DNA of 64,000 nt from Moringa oleifera (taxonomy: Eukaryota; Streptophyta; Magnoliopsida; Brassicales; Moringaceae). The stretch covers positions 4,838,501 through 4,902,500 of the forward strand of contig JAJFZO010000034.1 in assembly GCA_021397835.1 (NCBI GenBank), given 5' to 3'. Made by a program: the position numbers and the translations under genes. The stretch's first letter is position 1. Every line of letters starts with the position of its first letter. The notes beneath the pieces were generated by a model. It was given only the letters and a program-made list of their open reading frames with translations, was not told the DNA's origin and made no database searches. Shown here piece after piece: positions 46,961 through 58,816 of this stretch.

Positions 46961-48820
46961 CTTGGTGAGCACTTTGCTGTGAACTAAAATGAGGTTGGTT
47001 GTGGTTTGAGTGTAGAAAAGGATATCTTCCTGGTAAATGTGATAGCTCTGTGGTATCTTAAGAGAACATGACCATTTGTCTAGCCATGCACAGGTATTTG
47101 TGTTAAGTTGATGCTCCAACTATTCCTATTGCTGCCATTATTGTTATTCTGTTGTCCAGCAGTACATGCATTTTGCTTGTTGTAAAGCTAGTGGCAATCA
47201 AAATTACCAGTTTCCTTTTGATTTTTATTTCTTTTTGGACTCCAATCCTTTCTGTGGGACTGTTACTTCACAGTCCAACACAGCCCCAATTAGAATGGCT
47301 GAGTTCAAACTTGCCGGTTATTTGAAATTAAAATTTATTAAGTACAACCCGAAATCAGTTCATAAAGCTTTTATAAGGATTTGGGTCAATTCATTGTAAA
47401 CCTAAGTTCACATAATTGATTACTTTTTATAATTATATATATAATTATGTATTTAAAACCTTATGGTTTGGATTTCGTATAGGATTTTATAATTCACAAT
47501 AGTTCAAGTTGATCATTTTTTAGTTTAATTTCAATGGAATCTTATCTAAAGATAAGTGTCACCATAAAAAAAATGTTAAGTGATGGGTATTATTAATTTT
47601 TTTTAATATTGTTTCAAAAAAATATATATGAAATGATCTATAAAAATTAAACAAAATGAAAAAAAAAAGCCCTATAAAACAGTAAGATCTGACCACAGGT
47701 TTGCAAACTTTAACATTCTTTTTTGTGTTTTTATAATTCATTACTAGTTACGTTATTATATTATATTAAACCTATATTATGAAAAAGATACATATTGCAT
47801 CCCGAAATATAAGGACATATTGTTTTTAGTTTTTTAAATTTATTTCATTGTATGTATACAATAAATTAAAATAAATACACATAATTATCTTAAATGTATA
47901 ATTAAATTCACATGAACTTGAAACAACAAATAAACCTAGGGTTCCCATATGAAAAATAAAACTAGTTTATTTTACATAATCATATTTTTCAATATTTTCT
48001 AAGTATATTCTGATAAGAAAATTAGTTTCTTAGTTTAAGTAAATAATAAAGAAATTTATAAAATAGTGTTATATGAGATATGAGGTGTAAAATTAAGATA
48101 GATTATTAATCTAAGTTTTTTTAGCTGTTTTATATATTTGTTTCCACACAAACTAGTTTTTAAAAGTCGCAACCTTCACCAGTTTGTATTATATTGAAAC
48201 CAAAAAAAAAAAAGAAAAATTAATTCTTTAGCAGCAAGCCAAGTATTTTTTTAGATATATTTTGGACAAATTTATAGTAAATTTTTTTTTTCATATTTAG
48301 TAAACTTTTAAACAAATTTGCAAGATACAATGAAGGTAATTATTAAGCAGTTTATTTTATTAAAAATTGTTATAATTTTATTTGTTAAAGCCCATGACAG
48401 TCACAACAGACGTCAACATTTTTTCATATCAATTCCAAATCATTAAAAATTCAAGTTTCAAAAAAGAATTGTATTGAACATTTGGATTTCCATATACCTC
48501 ATCATAAAATTCAATTGTTCTTCATCATAAGCATTGTATCAATCAAACAAATAAATCAGATTATTTTTTATTAGTTTAAAATTTCAGGATAATCTTTCAC
48601 GATGACAATTAGGTGTTTACTCAAGAGTCAGAGTTAATTCACCAATTGGAAATAAGTAGGTTCTTAAACCAGTAAAATTACTATCTGTAGAAGAGCTTCT
48701 CTGCAAGGGCCTTCAGCAAGACTCTTGATCGTTCTTCTTCAGTTCTCCTCTTTCTTTAACTCTTCACATCTTAAGCAACTGTTATGCAACAGCTAGGAGC
48801 AAGAGAGATCTTTGAGTACC
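46961..48820. other. NUF2 3' region and AT-rich spacer, no gene
   Basis: The first 250 bases or so are probably the NUF2 3' untranslated region. The rest is AT-rich with no supported coding frame or RNA. Confidence 0.45.
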
Positions 48821-48830
48821 AAGCAAGTAA

Positions 48831-48838
48831 TATAAAAG
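48831..48838 (+). promoter_or_regulatory. Likely TATA box of the X8 gene
   Basis: TATAAAAG lies 316-323 bases upstream of the predicted ATG at 49154, followed by a CT-rich leader-like region. A long 5' leader is implied, so this is tentative. Confidence 0.4.
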
Positions 48839-49153
48839 TGCTGAAAATTTTCCTTCTTTCATCTTTCTCACTTGCCAAGCAAGCACATATTCCTACCGAA
48901 ATCAACTTCTAATCCAAAAGAAAATACCCTTCAGTTTGTTCCTAAAACTCTCCCTTCTGCATCTTTATGTTCCACTAAGATTGTCTGCTAATCGCCAGCA
49001 ACTTTTGCTGCGATGCTCTTTATTCTACCATGCAGTCTAGGCTAAAATCTTCAACCGCCCACCAACTGCTTGTATAAATGACGTCTTGGGCAAGAGGAAC
49101 CAAAGCAAGTTCTGGGTGTCAGACTTTGATAACAGGCAGCAGTTTCTCATGCC

Positions 49154-50294
49154 ATGGAGCCAACAACTGTTTGCATATCAAGATTCTCCATCGTAGCTGC
49201 TTATATATGCGTCTCCGCCATCGTTTTCACTCTTACTGGTAATGTTCGTGCCAAGTGCTGTTAACGGTAGAGCCATTGTTGTTGTTGTTCTGCTTAAAGG
49301 GTTTTGATCTCTTTACATGTCTACTATTTCTTCTTCAGCAGATGCAAGGCATGTTGCAGTATTCTTGAATTTTGAAGGACCCAAACTGCATAAGAGTTCA
49401 GTTAGTGAAGTGATAAAGAAAGTGAAAGTGTCAAGACGCTTTGACAATACTGCGCCATATGGGTTAAGCTTAAGCTCTCCATTCTCTTTGCCACCCTTTT
49501 TCTCATTATCACCCATTCCTTTGCCTGGAAACAGCCCTCCCGTTGAACGTACACCTTTTGTCCCAGGTCCGCCTTCTACTGCTCTTTCTGCTCCAACAGG
49601 TTATTCAGTATCTCCTCCTCCTCCACCACCTCCGACAGGTTATTCACTTTCTCCTCCTCCACCACCACCACCAACCCATGCCCGCAATAACCATTTCCAA
49701 AACCCACCACCAAGTTCCGCTGGTGACATCCTTAGCCCACCCATGCTCTCTCCCCTCCCGAGTCCACCTTTCCATGGGCCTAGCCCACCCAAATATGTTT
49801 CAGGTCCACCCAAGAGTGCTTCCAAGCCGCCGGTAGCTTACCCGCCACCAAGTGCGCCTCCTCCGCCCCACAACCAGTCTCAGTTTGCTCTTTGGTGTGT
49901 GGCTAAGCCTACAGTGCCTGATCCAATAATCCAATTAGCCATGGACTATGCATGTGGATCAGGTGCAGACTGCAAATCGATTCAACCCAACGGGCCTTGC
50001 TTTCAGCCGAATACGTTGATCGCACACGCTTCATATGCTTTCAATAGTTACTGGCAGAGCAAGAAGGCGACCGGAGGCACTTGTGATTTTGGTGGCACCG
50101 CCATGCTTGTCACCGTTGATCCAAGTAAGTCATATGGCTGACATAATTTGGGTTTTCATTTTGAGCTTTTCCTATCTCTTCCTCTCTTAGCCAATGAATA
50201 AGTGAAAGATTTGTTGTTTCATGGTTGTTCTAATCAAATTCTTTTGACACACACTACTGCAGGCTTTGAGAAATGCCACTTCACCTACACTTGA
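49154..50294 (+). CDS. Secreted proline-rich X8/CBM43 cell-wall protein, 3 exons, 300 aa
   Basis: Exons are 49154-49238, 49339-50124 and 50263-50294, all GT-AG, giving 300 residues. Exon 1 encodes a hydrophobic signal segment (FSIVAAYICVSAIVFTLTG), which is why I start at 49154 rather than at an internal ATG. Residues about 66-205 are proline-rich, with two tandem extensin-like units (TGYSVSPPPPPPP / TGYSLSPPPPPPP). Residues 212-300 form an X8/CBM43 domain (ALWCVAKP ... ACGSGADC ... NGPCFQPNT ... YAFNSYWQ ... GTCDFGGTA) with the six expected cysteines, at 215, 234, 240, 249, 277 and 295. X8 domains bind beta-1,3-glucan (callose), so a role in the cell wall or at plasmodesmata is likely. There is no hydrophobic C-terminal tail, so it is probably secreted and not GPI-anchored. 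The second exon starts at a CAGCAG double acceptor. Confidence 0.88.
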
Positions 50295-51125
50295 AGGCAA
50301 GGAGGCCTAAGCTTCGGAGACGAAGCAGACATACCAAAAAGTAGAGATAGAGTTGTGTTTGGATTTAGAATTTTTTGGTGTATCCATAGAATTGTCCCAA
50401 GAGATGTATTTGAAACTTTGTGAACATGAGATTATTTCATTATATAGAGATGATGCTACTCCCTCTTGAGGGGTCCTGTAGTCCCTGTTTCACCTTAATG
50501 CATGTATTTAAGACATTTTTGTGTTTATCAAACTCTTCTTCTATCTATCCCAACTAAAACCATGAGTAAATACCAAAAGACACTTTATATTAAGTTCGTT
50601 TTAAATTTAAATTTAAATTTATTACATCAATTAGTTTAATTTACCATTCAATCTTTTAATTTAAATTTTATTGAGCATTGTCTTCAAAATTGTAAAAAAA
50701 TTTAAAAATTGTATAAAAAAATATTGTTTGATGAAGGGGAATTAAAAATTACAAAGCAAATAAAAATATAAAAAATATTCAAATTCTTTTAGTATATCCT
50801 TTATTATTATTATTATTATTACTATTATTTTAAAATTTGTTTCTCTTGTATTCTTTTATATTTTTTTCACTTTCTCTTTTATTTTTGTTTCTATTTTTAG
50901 ATTATCTTTAAAAAAATTTAAATTTAAAAGTAAAATACATATTAATTCAAATTTAAAGTTTAAATATAAAATTAAATCAACTAATATAATTCTATTTAAA
51001 TTAAAAAACAGATTCAATATAAAATTTTTTAGAATCACTTTTAATTTTTATATAAATTATTAAAACGTAATTGAAATTGAAAACAATTATTTATATTTTC
51101 CACTCTTATTAATTTTGTGCATGAT
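50295..51125. other. 3' region of X8 gene and AT-rich spacer
   Basis: The first 250 bases or so are the probable 3' untranslated region. A (TTA)n-type microsatellite occurs at about 50800-50825 (ATTATTATTATTATTATTAC). Nothing else is visible. Confidence 0.45.
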
Positions 51126-51133
51126 CCTTTGGG
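51126..51133. other. Left target-site duplication of the hAT element
   Basis: CCTTTGGG, identical to 55507-55514. Eight bases is the hallmark duplication length of hAT insertion. Confidence 0.85.
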
Positions 51134-51693
51134 TAGGGTGAGTATTCAGTTATTTCGGTTCATTCGGTTTGAAAATTTTAAAAACTAAATTAATCTAATT
51201 TTTTTATAAATTAACCGAAACCCACCGAATTAACCAAACCGAATTTTTTTTAATCAGTTACCGAATAAACCGAAAATTTATTTAGGTTTAAATTTTATAT
51301 TTTTTACTTTTAAACTATTTTAAATCTTAATAATAATTTATAAATTAAATATATACGATACAACATTAACAATCTGTTCATATAAATGAAAAATATAATT
51401 AAAATTTACTCTAATAATATTTTCATATATACTTACATGAAAATCGGCATCTTTAATATATAAAAATTAAAATTTTTTATACATCAATAACAACTTTTAG
51501 AATATAAAAACTTTTAATCATTAAAAAAAATTATCAAAATATAACTGGTACATGATACATTAGCATTTATCAAATTAACAACATAAAAAGGAACATTTTA
51601 TTGGAATTGCAATCCTTGTTTTTTCTATTTTGACTTTAGTTCATTTAAAAAGTTTTTTTTCAACTAATCCAATGCCTGAAAAGCAAAAAAAAA

Positions 51694-51729
<36 letters not shown>

Positions 51730-54700
51730 GTCAAAAAAGAAATAAGTGCATTCTTTTATATTGATATGACAAAAACTTACCCAAATGAAGCTCCTCTTAA
51801 ATGAGTTGATATGCTACTGCAAAAATATTATATGATAAGATTATATGCAAACAATATTTAAGCTTCACATATAACATCTTAATAACTAATATTTCTCTTT
51901 TATGATAATCAATCAATAAAAAAATCAAAAAATAAAAATCAATCCACCACTAAAATCTCAACTATATAAGATATGAAACTAACAATGATAAAAGAAATTA
52001 CCTTGAAATAGCAATACACTTCCACACTAATCAATTGTAGCATTTAATGCAATTTTTCACAAATCTATAAACACATAATCAAATTTGATATTAAGAAAAG
52101 TGGTATTAAGCTTATCCAATAAAGATTAGTAATTAAAAAATATAAAATAATCAAATAAACAAAATAATTACCCATATCAAGTTTTTCAAGCTCTACCAAG
52201 TCCTCTTCAATGGCATCGAAACATAGAGATCCACATAACCAATCTTGAGCACAAATAAGGGCTTGTACAAGTTTAGGAGTTAATGAACTCCTATATATAT
52301 CAAGTACATGTTCGCCGGTGCTAAAAGCAGATTCAGAAGCAACCGTAGATATAGGAGCTGCCAATACATCACGAGCCATATGGAAAAGAATAGGAAACCT
52401 ATGACTATTAAGTTTTCACCAATCAAGAATATCAAAGTTATCATCATCTTTTGCATCCTCTTTACTTAAAAATCTATCCAATTCTGATTTATTTTCTTCT
52501 TTTTCGATCTCTTTCTTATATCTCTTGAACTTAGATAAGAGAACTTGTCTCTCCTTTTTCAATCTTAATTCATTTTCCTCTGCAATTTGGCTTACTTGAC
52601 TGCTTTCACTAACTTGTTCATGTTGAGTTTGCAAACTTCTTTTGTACTCATAAAACAACTCTTCAACTGCTTTTTTCACATTACTGGTCATCATTGAAGT
52701 TTGTTCCATATCATACATTTCTAAAAAGTAAAAGTTGACAAATTCAAGCTTTTTTCTAGGATCAAGAATAGAAGCAACATAAAGTAATATATTAATCTTC
52801 TCCATATTTTTTCAATATTTATCAAACTTATTTTTCATTTTCTTTGCCATTGCATTTAACTCAATATCAGAATGTGTTTTCCAATTGCGCAAAGTAGCAT
52901 AAACATTACAAATATCATCAAGAAAACTATTGGAGGTGACATATGAAGAACCTGAAACTTTGATTGTTAGTTCATAAAATTGTTGCAAGAAAAGACAAAA
53001 CCTCCTAATAGTTTCCCAATTTTTTTTTCAGGTAACCCATCTCCCATTATCAACTCATTTCTATAATGCGGAATCAATATCATCAAAAACCTCAAAAGCC
53101 TTCTCAAATTTTTGAGCTGCATCCAATATCAAGTAAGTGGAGTTTCACCTAGTGCTAACATCCAAATATAACAAACTTTTGCTTTCAATTTTTTCAACTA
53201 AAGCATATTCTTTAAATTTGGTCAACCTTACAGGTGATTGTTTCACATATTTAACAGCCCCTCTAACCCGTGCAATTGACTCATTCATTTCTTTCAATCC
53301 ATCTGTAACAATGAGATTAAGAATGTGTGCAATGCATCTTAAATGAAGATATTTTCCTTCTTGAATGCAAGTTCCTAAATTATTCAATATTTTCTTCAAG
53401 TATGAGATTGTAACATCATTAGAACTAGTATTATCAACTGTAACAGTAAAAATCTGATCAATCCCCCAATCACGCAAACATTTCTCAATGACTTTTCCGT
53501 TGGCCTCACCTCTATGACTAGAAATAGGACAAAAGTTTAATATTCTTTTGTTCAATTTCCAATCTTTATCAATAAAATGAGCCGTAAGACACAAATAATT
53601 AATTCTTTGCACTGAAGTCCATGTGTCTGTGGTGAGAGATACTCTTACACTGGATGATCTTAAAAACTGTTTCAGTTTAACTTTTTCATCATTATAAAGC
53701 TGATAACAATCTCTCGCTATAGTCCATCGTGAAGGCATACGAAAATTAAGACATGCAAGTGACATGCAACGCTGAAAACTTTACCATCCACAAATTTGAA
53801 AGGTAATTCATCCATAATGATTATCTCAGCTATACCCTTTCTAATGACATCTTGATTGAACTTCCAACTACCTAAAGATCCATCTCTCCCAGATTCAAAA
53901 ACCAATTCAGTTTGACTAGAATCAACACTAACATTTGTTCTCTTCTTACAGGTATCCATATGAGCTTTCAATGCAGTTGTTTCATTTCTTCTAGGGTCAG
54001 CAAAAAACTTCCTATCATAATAATTACATCTAGTTTTATGCTCACCTTGTTCATAAAAAAATTTGGTGAAGTGTTCCCAAACTTCTGATCTGGGCTTAAA
54101 CACTTTCCTTTTCAATTTAGAACTTGCAAATGATGAATGGATTGAATCTGGTTGTGTGGCATTAGGCACAGGATCTACATCATTACTCCTAATTGACATC
54201 TTTTAATTTTTGAAATAAATAACAATTAAAAATAGTTAGTAATAATACTTTTCAATAGTTAGATAAAATTCTAAAACATTTAATAGTAATACTACATTAC
54301 ACAAAAATTCATTTCAATAGTAATAGTTAATACCACTACCTTTCAAAATATGATTATGAATTACTACAAAAAAAATATAATTAATAACTTTAAATTATAT
54401 CAAGAAAGATTCAAAGAGAAAATATAAAGCAAAAATAAAATGAATTAAAAAAAATAACTCTTTAATTTTCAATACTGGGATTATTTTGCATTACATGTCA
54501 TAGCTAATACATACCACATATATAAAGAAAAAGTATTAATACATAGAATAATTTATAATACTTACCCATATACAAAAAGAAAATCCATAAAAAGATCTAA
54601 TTTTTAATTTTAAGTGTAATTGTTACAAATTAGGATTTGAAAAATTGAAAAATTAAAGAGCAAGATAGTGCATGCCACTATTGGAATAATTAAAATTGAA

Positions 54701-55506
54701 AAGAAAGAAGATTTGGCATAAGGGAATACTGAATGTGTATGGGTGGCATGGGTGTGACTGTGATGTTGCTGATTCTCCAAGATAAATGAACACGACCACA
54801 CGGTGCACGGATTAAGTTACGATTACGGCTTCTTAAGTTGAAAGAAAAGAAAAAGATGAAGTATGGCTACGGTGTGGCTGTGACGTGGCTGCGACATTAC
54901 TATCGGAAAGATTCCAATTGGAGAGAAAAAAATTAGATCTAAGCAATTGAGTGGTTTGATCGATTATCGAATACGTGCGTGGTGTGAGTGTGGCTGCGAT
55001 GTTACTCTCGGGAGGATTCAAATTGAAGAGAAAGAAGATCACGCCTAAGAGATTGAGCGGTTTAATTGATTACCGATACCGAATACGTGCGTGGTGTCGA
55101 TGGCTGCGGCAATTTTGATTCTCGAAACTTCAAAAGATAGATGGACATGGTGAGTCGGTGACAGGTTAGGTTAGGGTTTGTCAAAACTCAAATTGAAAGA
55201 AAAGGAAGAAGTCCGTTTGTTTGTTTCCCGATTGCCCAATCCTAATTTACCCTTTTGAAAAGTAATTGGAAAAAAATAAATATTATTTATTTATTTAATT
55301 AATAAAATTAATTAATTATTAAAATTAAAAATCAATTTTTCGGTTAATTCGATTTTAAAAAAATTTAACCGAAATTAACCAAAAAAATAAAAAAACCGAT
55401 TTTTAAAATTATTTTATAACCGAAAACCGAAAAAACCGAATTAAATTAACAAAAATTAATTCGGTTTTTTCGTTTTTCGATTTTAACCTAATTTTGCTCA
55501 CCCCTA
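51134..55506 (-). mobile_element. hAT transposon, complete ends, decayed transposase, 4373 bp
   Basis: Perfect 8-bp duplications flank the element. The left end TAGGGTGAGTATTCAG and the reverse complement of the right end TAGGGGTGAGCAAAATTAGG form short imperfect terminal inverted repeats. Both ends carry many AACCGAA/TTCGGTT subterminal motifs, as is usual for hAT transposase binding. The interior encodes, on the minus strand, a BED-finger hAT transposase of the RICESLEEPER-like type. A (TA)n run lies at about 51695-51725. The element retains both ends but its transposase is broken, so it could move only with outside help. Confidence 0.85.
52065..54199 (-). pseudogene. hAT transposase pseudogene (BED, RNase-H fold, hATC)
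   Basis: From 54199 it reads a BED zinc-finger block (SEVWEHFTKFF ... CNYYDRKFFADPRRNETTAL ... HMDTC). The second zinc Cys is replaced by Tyr. After a frameshift near 53770 it continues with MSLACLNFRMPSRWTIARDC, the catalytic-fold region (VSLTTDTWTSVQRINYLCLT, TVDNTSSND, CIAHILNLIVTDGL). The hAT C-terminal dimerisation motif comes last (MARDVLAAPISTVASESAFS ... LVQALICAQDWL). Stops interrupt it at about 53142, 52807 and 52413, each a TGA where family members have Trp (TGG), plus frameshifts around 53030-53070. The architecture is full length, but it cannot make active transposase. Confidence 0.85.
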
Positions 55507-55514
55507 CCTTTGGG
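55507..55514. other. Right target-site duplication of the hAT element
   Basis: CCTTTGGG, a perfect match to the left copy at 51126-51133. Confidence 0.85.
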
Positions 55515-55739
55515 CCATAAGTTAATATCAAATACGAAACCAAATACGAAAAGTTGTCTGAGATCATTTTGAAAAATCAAGGGGATGCTCACATATTGAA
55601 GTGATCTTTGCTCTTGTCTTTTCATTTTTTTTATTAAACAAATAATATATTACTTCATCAAATATCAGGATTATAGGTAATTGGGGGCATTACATCAATT
55701 CAAACCCTTTAGTCCTTTTCGCTAATAAATAGCTTAGTC

Positions 55740-56010
55740 AGCCAATGAAAAAATTCATTGATCTTTTGATAAATATGGCTAAAGGAACAGGTTTCACAAA
55801 AGATTGTGAGATGGTTTATATCCATGCAAATCCCACCCCAAGCACTTAGAGTTAGCATGCCTTGGTTAATTTCTTGGATGGCTGCCACATTACCATTCTT
55901 GAAAATGATCTTTCGATGATTAAACTAACTAGCGAAAGCAAGACTGAACCTCATAGCGAGAAGCTCACTCTGTATAGGAGAGAAAACCCTAACTGTAGCT
56001 AACACTGCAC
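55740..56010 (-). pseudogene. LINE RNase H-like relic
   Basis: The minus-strand frame reads PIQSELLAMRFSLAFAS, then GNVAAIQEINQGM and INEFFHWLTKLF. This matches the order of the plant LINE RNase H domain, in which a Glu-containing AEL/SELLA helix is followed by the tail. It is fragmentary. Confidence 0.6.
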
Positions 56011-56987
56011 ATAGTTGCACCCGTCTGTCATGGTCTCTTACTACCATTCCTAGCTTGGCTTTTCTAGTAATCTAATGAAGCACAACATCAACATTCAAAG
56101 AGTAGTGCACAGTAATACCCTTGTGTATTCCTTTCCACACTTGTTTACTAAGTTGCATTCAAAGAGTAGATGGTGTAAAGTCTCCATTTAATGGTCGTAA
56201 ACAAACATAAGTTTTCAACTAGAATACATTTTGGTCCCAAATCATTTGTAGTAGGTCGGATTTCATAGAGCATGCACCATGAAAAATGATGAACTATAGG
56301 AGGTACCCTTGCTTACTAAAGGATGTACCAGCTCTTAACTATGCTTTGCTAGGGTGGAGTTGTTTTACCTAGTAATTGCTGAGTAATATAGCACCCTGCC
56401 TTTACTGTACATTGATCATTTTGGCTAGTTGCCCATATTAACCAATCCTTTATGGGGTTGTGCACTTAATGGGATAGCAACAATAGATGCAGCTTCTTCG
56501 GGTGTTAGCAGTTCATACACGGAGCTAACTAGTCATCCCCTCTTATTTGTATCAATGATGTGGCTAATAGGCATCAAGGTTGGTTGAATGCCTAATGGAT
56601 GAGACGCTTTGCTGTGAGGGGCATTGGGAATCCAACGCTCTTTCCACACATCCAGAGATTTGCCATCTCCAATCCTCTATTGGCTACGTTGGTTGATCAC
56701 TGTTTGCCTCATTAAGAGACTACACCAAGCACAAGAATAGGACCTACAAAGCTCAACTCAGTCGAGATTATGGTAAAGAAAATATTTAGCTTTTAAGTAT
56801 GGCATAGTAGAGGGACTCGTCGTCCTGTATGATCCTCCACCATTATTTTCCAAGCAAAGCCATGTTAAATGACTCAAGGTCCCTAAATCTCACTCTTCCA
56901 TCCAACTTAGATAAATAGAGCAATTCCCAGGATTTTCAATTAATTTTTTCACTGACCCTTTTTCACCCAACTAGTAGCCAGCCACTA

Positions 56988-57233
56988 TCATGTGGAACTC
57001 ATGGATGAGGGAAAACAACTTATAACGTACGTGGGTATCGGTTGAGCTACGGCTTTAATAAGCACTTCCTCTAACTTCCTTGGATAAGAATTTACCATGC
57101 TAGTTATGCAATGTGACTTGTAAGCAATCTTTTTGTCTTGAAAATTCCTTTTCTCTTCGGCTTGCCCATAAGTAGCAAAAAAACCTAAGTAACACTTTTG
57201 AGATAATGGTTTGTTGACTTCTATAAAGTCCAT
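56988..57233 (-). pseudogene. LINE reverse transcriptase C-terminal relic
   Basis: It reads CYLGFFATYGQAEEKRNFQD and later EEVLIKAVAQPIPTYVISCF, which corresponds to the conserved YLGLPxxxGRSKKxxF ... KEVLIKAVxQAIPTYxMSCF segment after the polymerase palm of plant LINEs. It is cut short by stops. Confidence 0.8.
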
Positions 57234-57704
57234 AAGCTCAATTCTGTTGGTTACAAAGCTAACCCAAACTCCTTAAGAGCATTTGAAATAATGCCACTCC
57301 CTTGATATCCTAAAATAAGATACTATCATTAAGGAAGAATAAGTGTGAAATTTTAGGACCTCATCTTGTTGTCGTTATTCCATGGATGCTTCCTATGGAC
57401 TCTGCTTGGTGGAGTCAAGCTGACAGACCTTCAGTATAAAGGAGAAATAGATAGGGTGACAATGGATCTCCTCATACCTACCTATTTGAGAATCCTACAG
57501 TTTTCATGACAGCCTTCAGGTATCCGTATCCCACTTGGTCATAAGCCTTGCTCACTCGAGCTTTAAGGCTAGGTGTCTTTTACCTTCTTAGCTCCTACTT
57601 CGCGTGGTGTGAATAGTCTCATAGGCTATCAAAACATTATTGAAGATCATACATCCCTTAAGGAAGGCTGACTGAGTTTTACTGATCACCTTTAGCAGTA
57701 TTGA

Positions 57705-57965
57705 TTAAAGTTTGTTCACCATCACTTTGGCTATGAGCTTGTAAATCACATTACAAAGACTAATGGATAAAAAATATCTAGTTGAGGATGGATCCTTTAG
57801 CTTCGAGAGCAGGAAAATATTTGTATGGTTGATCACTGCTAAAGGAGATCCATAATTCAAAAAATCAAGTGCCTTAGAAGTTACTTCATTGCCTACAATA
57901 TTCCAAAAATTTTGGAAGAAGCATGTTGTCACGTCATTTGAGCCTAAAGATTTATCTGGGTTCAT
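57705..57965 (-). pseudogene. LINE reverse transcriptase N-terminal relic
   Basis: MNPDKSLGSNDVTTCFFQNF ... INHTNIFLLSKLKDPSS ... LSISLCNVIYKLIAKVMVN matches the plant L1 block MNPxKAPGPDGxxxxFFQKFW ... INxTxIxLIPKxxxP ... RPISLCNVxYKIIxKVLAxRL. The PDG of the fingers has become SND, a sign of decay. Confidence 0.85.
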
Positions 57966-58816
57966 CTAGAGAAGTGCTTTAGAGACTTTAGTCACAGTGT
58001 AATCTCTGTCCAAAGCTTCTTGCATGTTTCCAAGTATTCGACCTTAGATAACCTGAAAAATTCTCTCCACTCCTAAAAGTAAATACATTGTAGAAGTTTT
58101 CTTGGAATATCCATACTATTTGTTCTTGGTTTGTCACCTAAACTCCCTGGTTATCTTGAAACTTGGAGATTCGGTTTCTTCTCATCCTTTTAGAAGCTAC
58201 TGAGTGAAAAAAAAACTTGGTATTTTTATCACTTTCTTTGAGTCAAACACTCCATGATCTTTGCCACCACATCACTTCCTTAGTTTGAAGAAGATGACAA
58301 AGCTTCTGTTTACATCCCCCAATATCCATTATGACTAACCCTGTTCTCTATCCATCATCAGTTGGTTTAGCTCTTCTTGCTGGCACTTTGTTAGATTACG
58401 AACATTGGCAAAAATGCCCTTATTACATTGGGATAGATAGGAGCCCGCATGCTTTGATTTTCTATTTGAGTTTGTTGCATGATCCAATAACTCGGGAACT
58501 CTAACATTTCTCAATAGTTTCAGACAATTAAGGTGTAACACCCACATGTTTTGGAATTGGAAATATTTTTGTCCATACTTTATGTAAGGTGAGTTGCTGG
58601 AAAATAACAAGGCTAGGTGATTAAATGAAGTAATAGGTATATGATACTTATAAGTATTTACATATCGATCTCACTAACTCTGGCTCATTAAACCTCTGTC
58701 CAGACATTCAAGTATTGGCCAATACCTTGCCCCTCTAAACCATGTGAATTTTGGCCCCATAACATCAACATCCAGGAACTTATAATCAATAATAGCTTCT
58801 TAAAAAATATTCTTTT

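Noticed and set aside
49640..49825. Gly-rich minus-strand open frame
   Set aside because: It is the complement of the proline-rich repeat of the X8 gene.
49317..50141. X8 gene starting at the internal ATG 49317 and ending in the intron at 50141
   Set aside because: That reading lacks a signal peptide and the sixth cysteine. Splicing from 49154 and into 50263 restores both with consensus sites.
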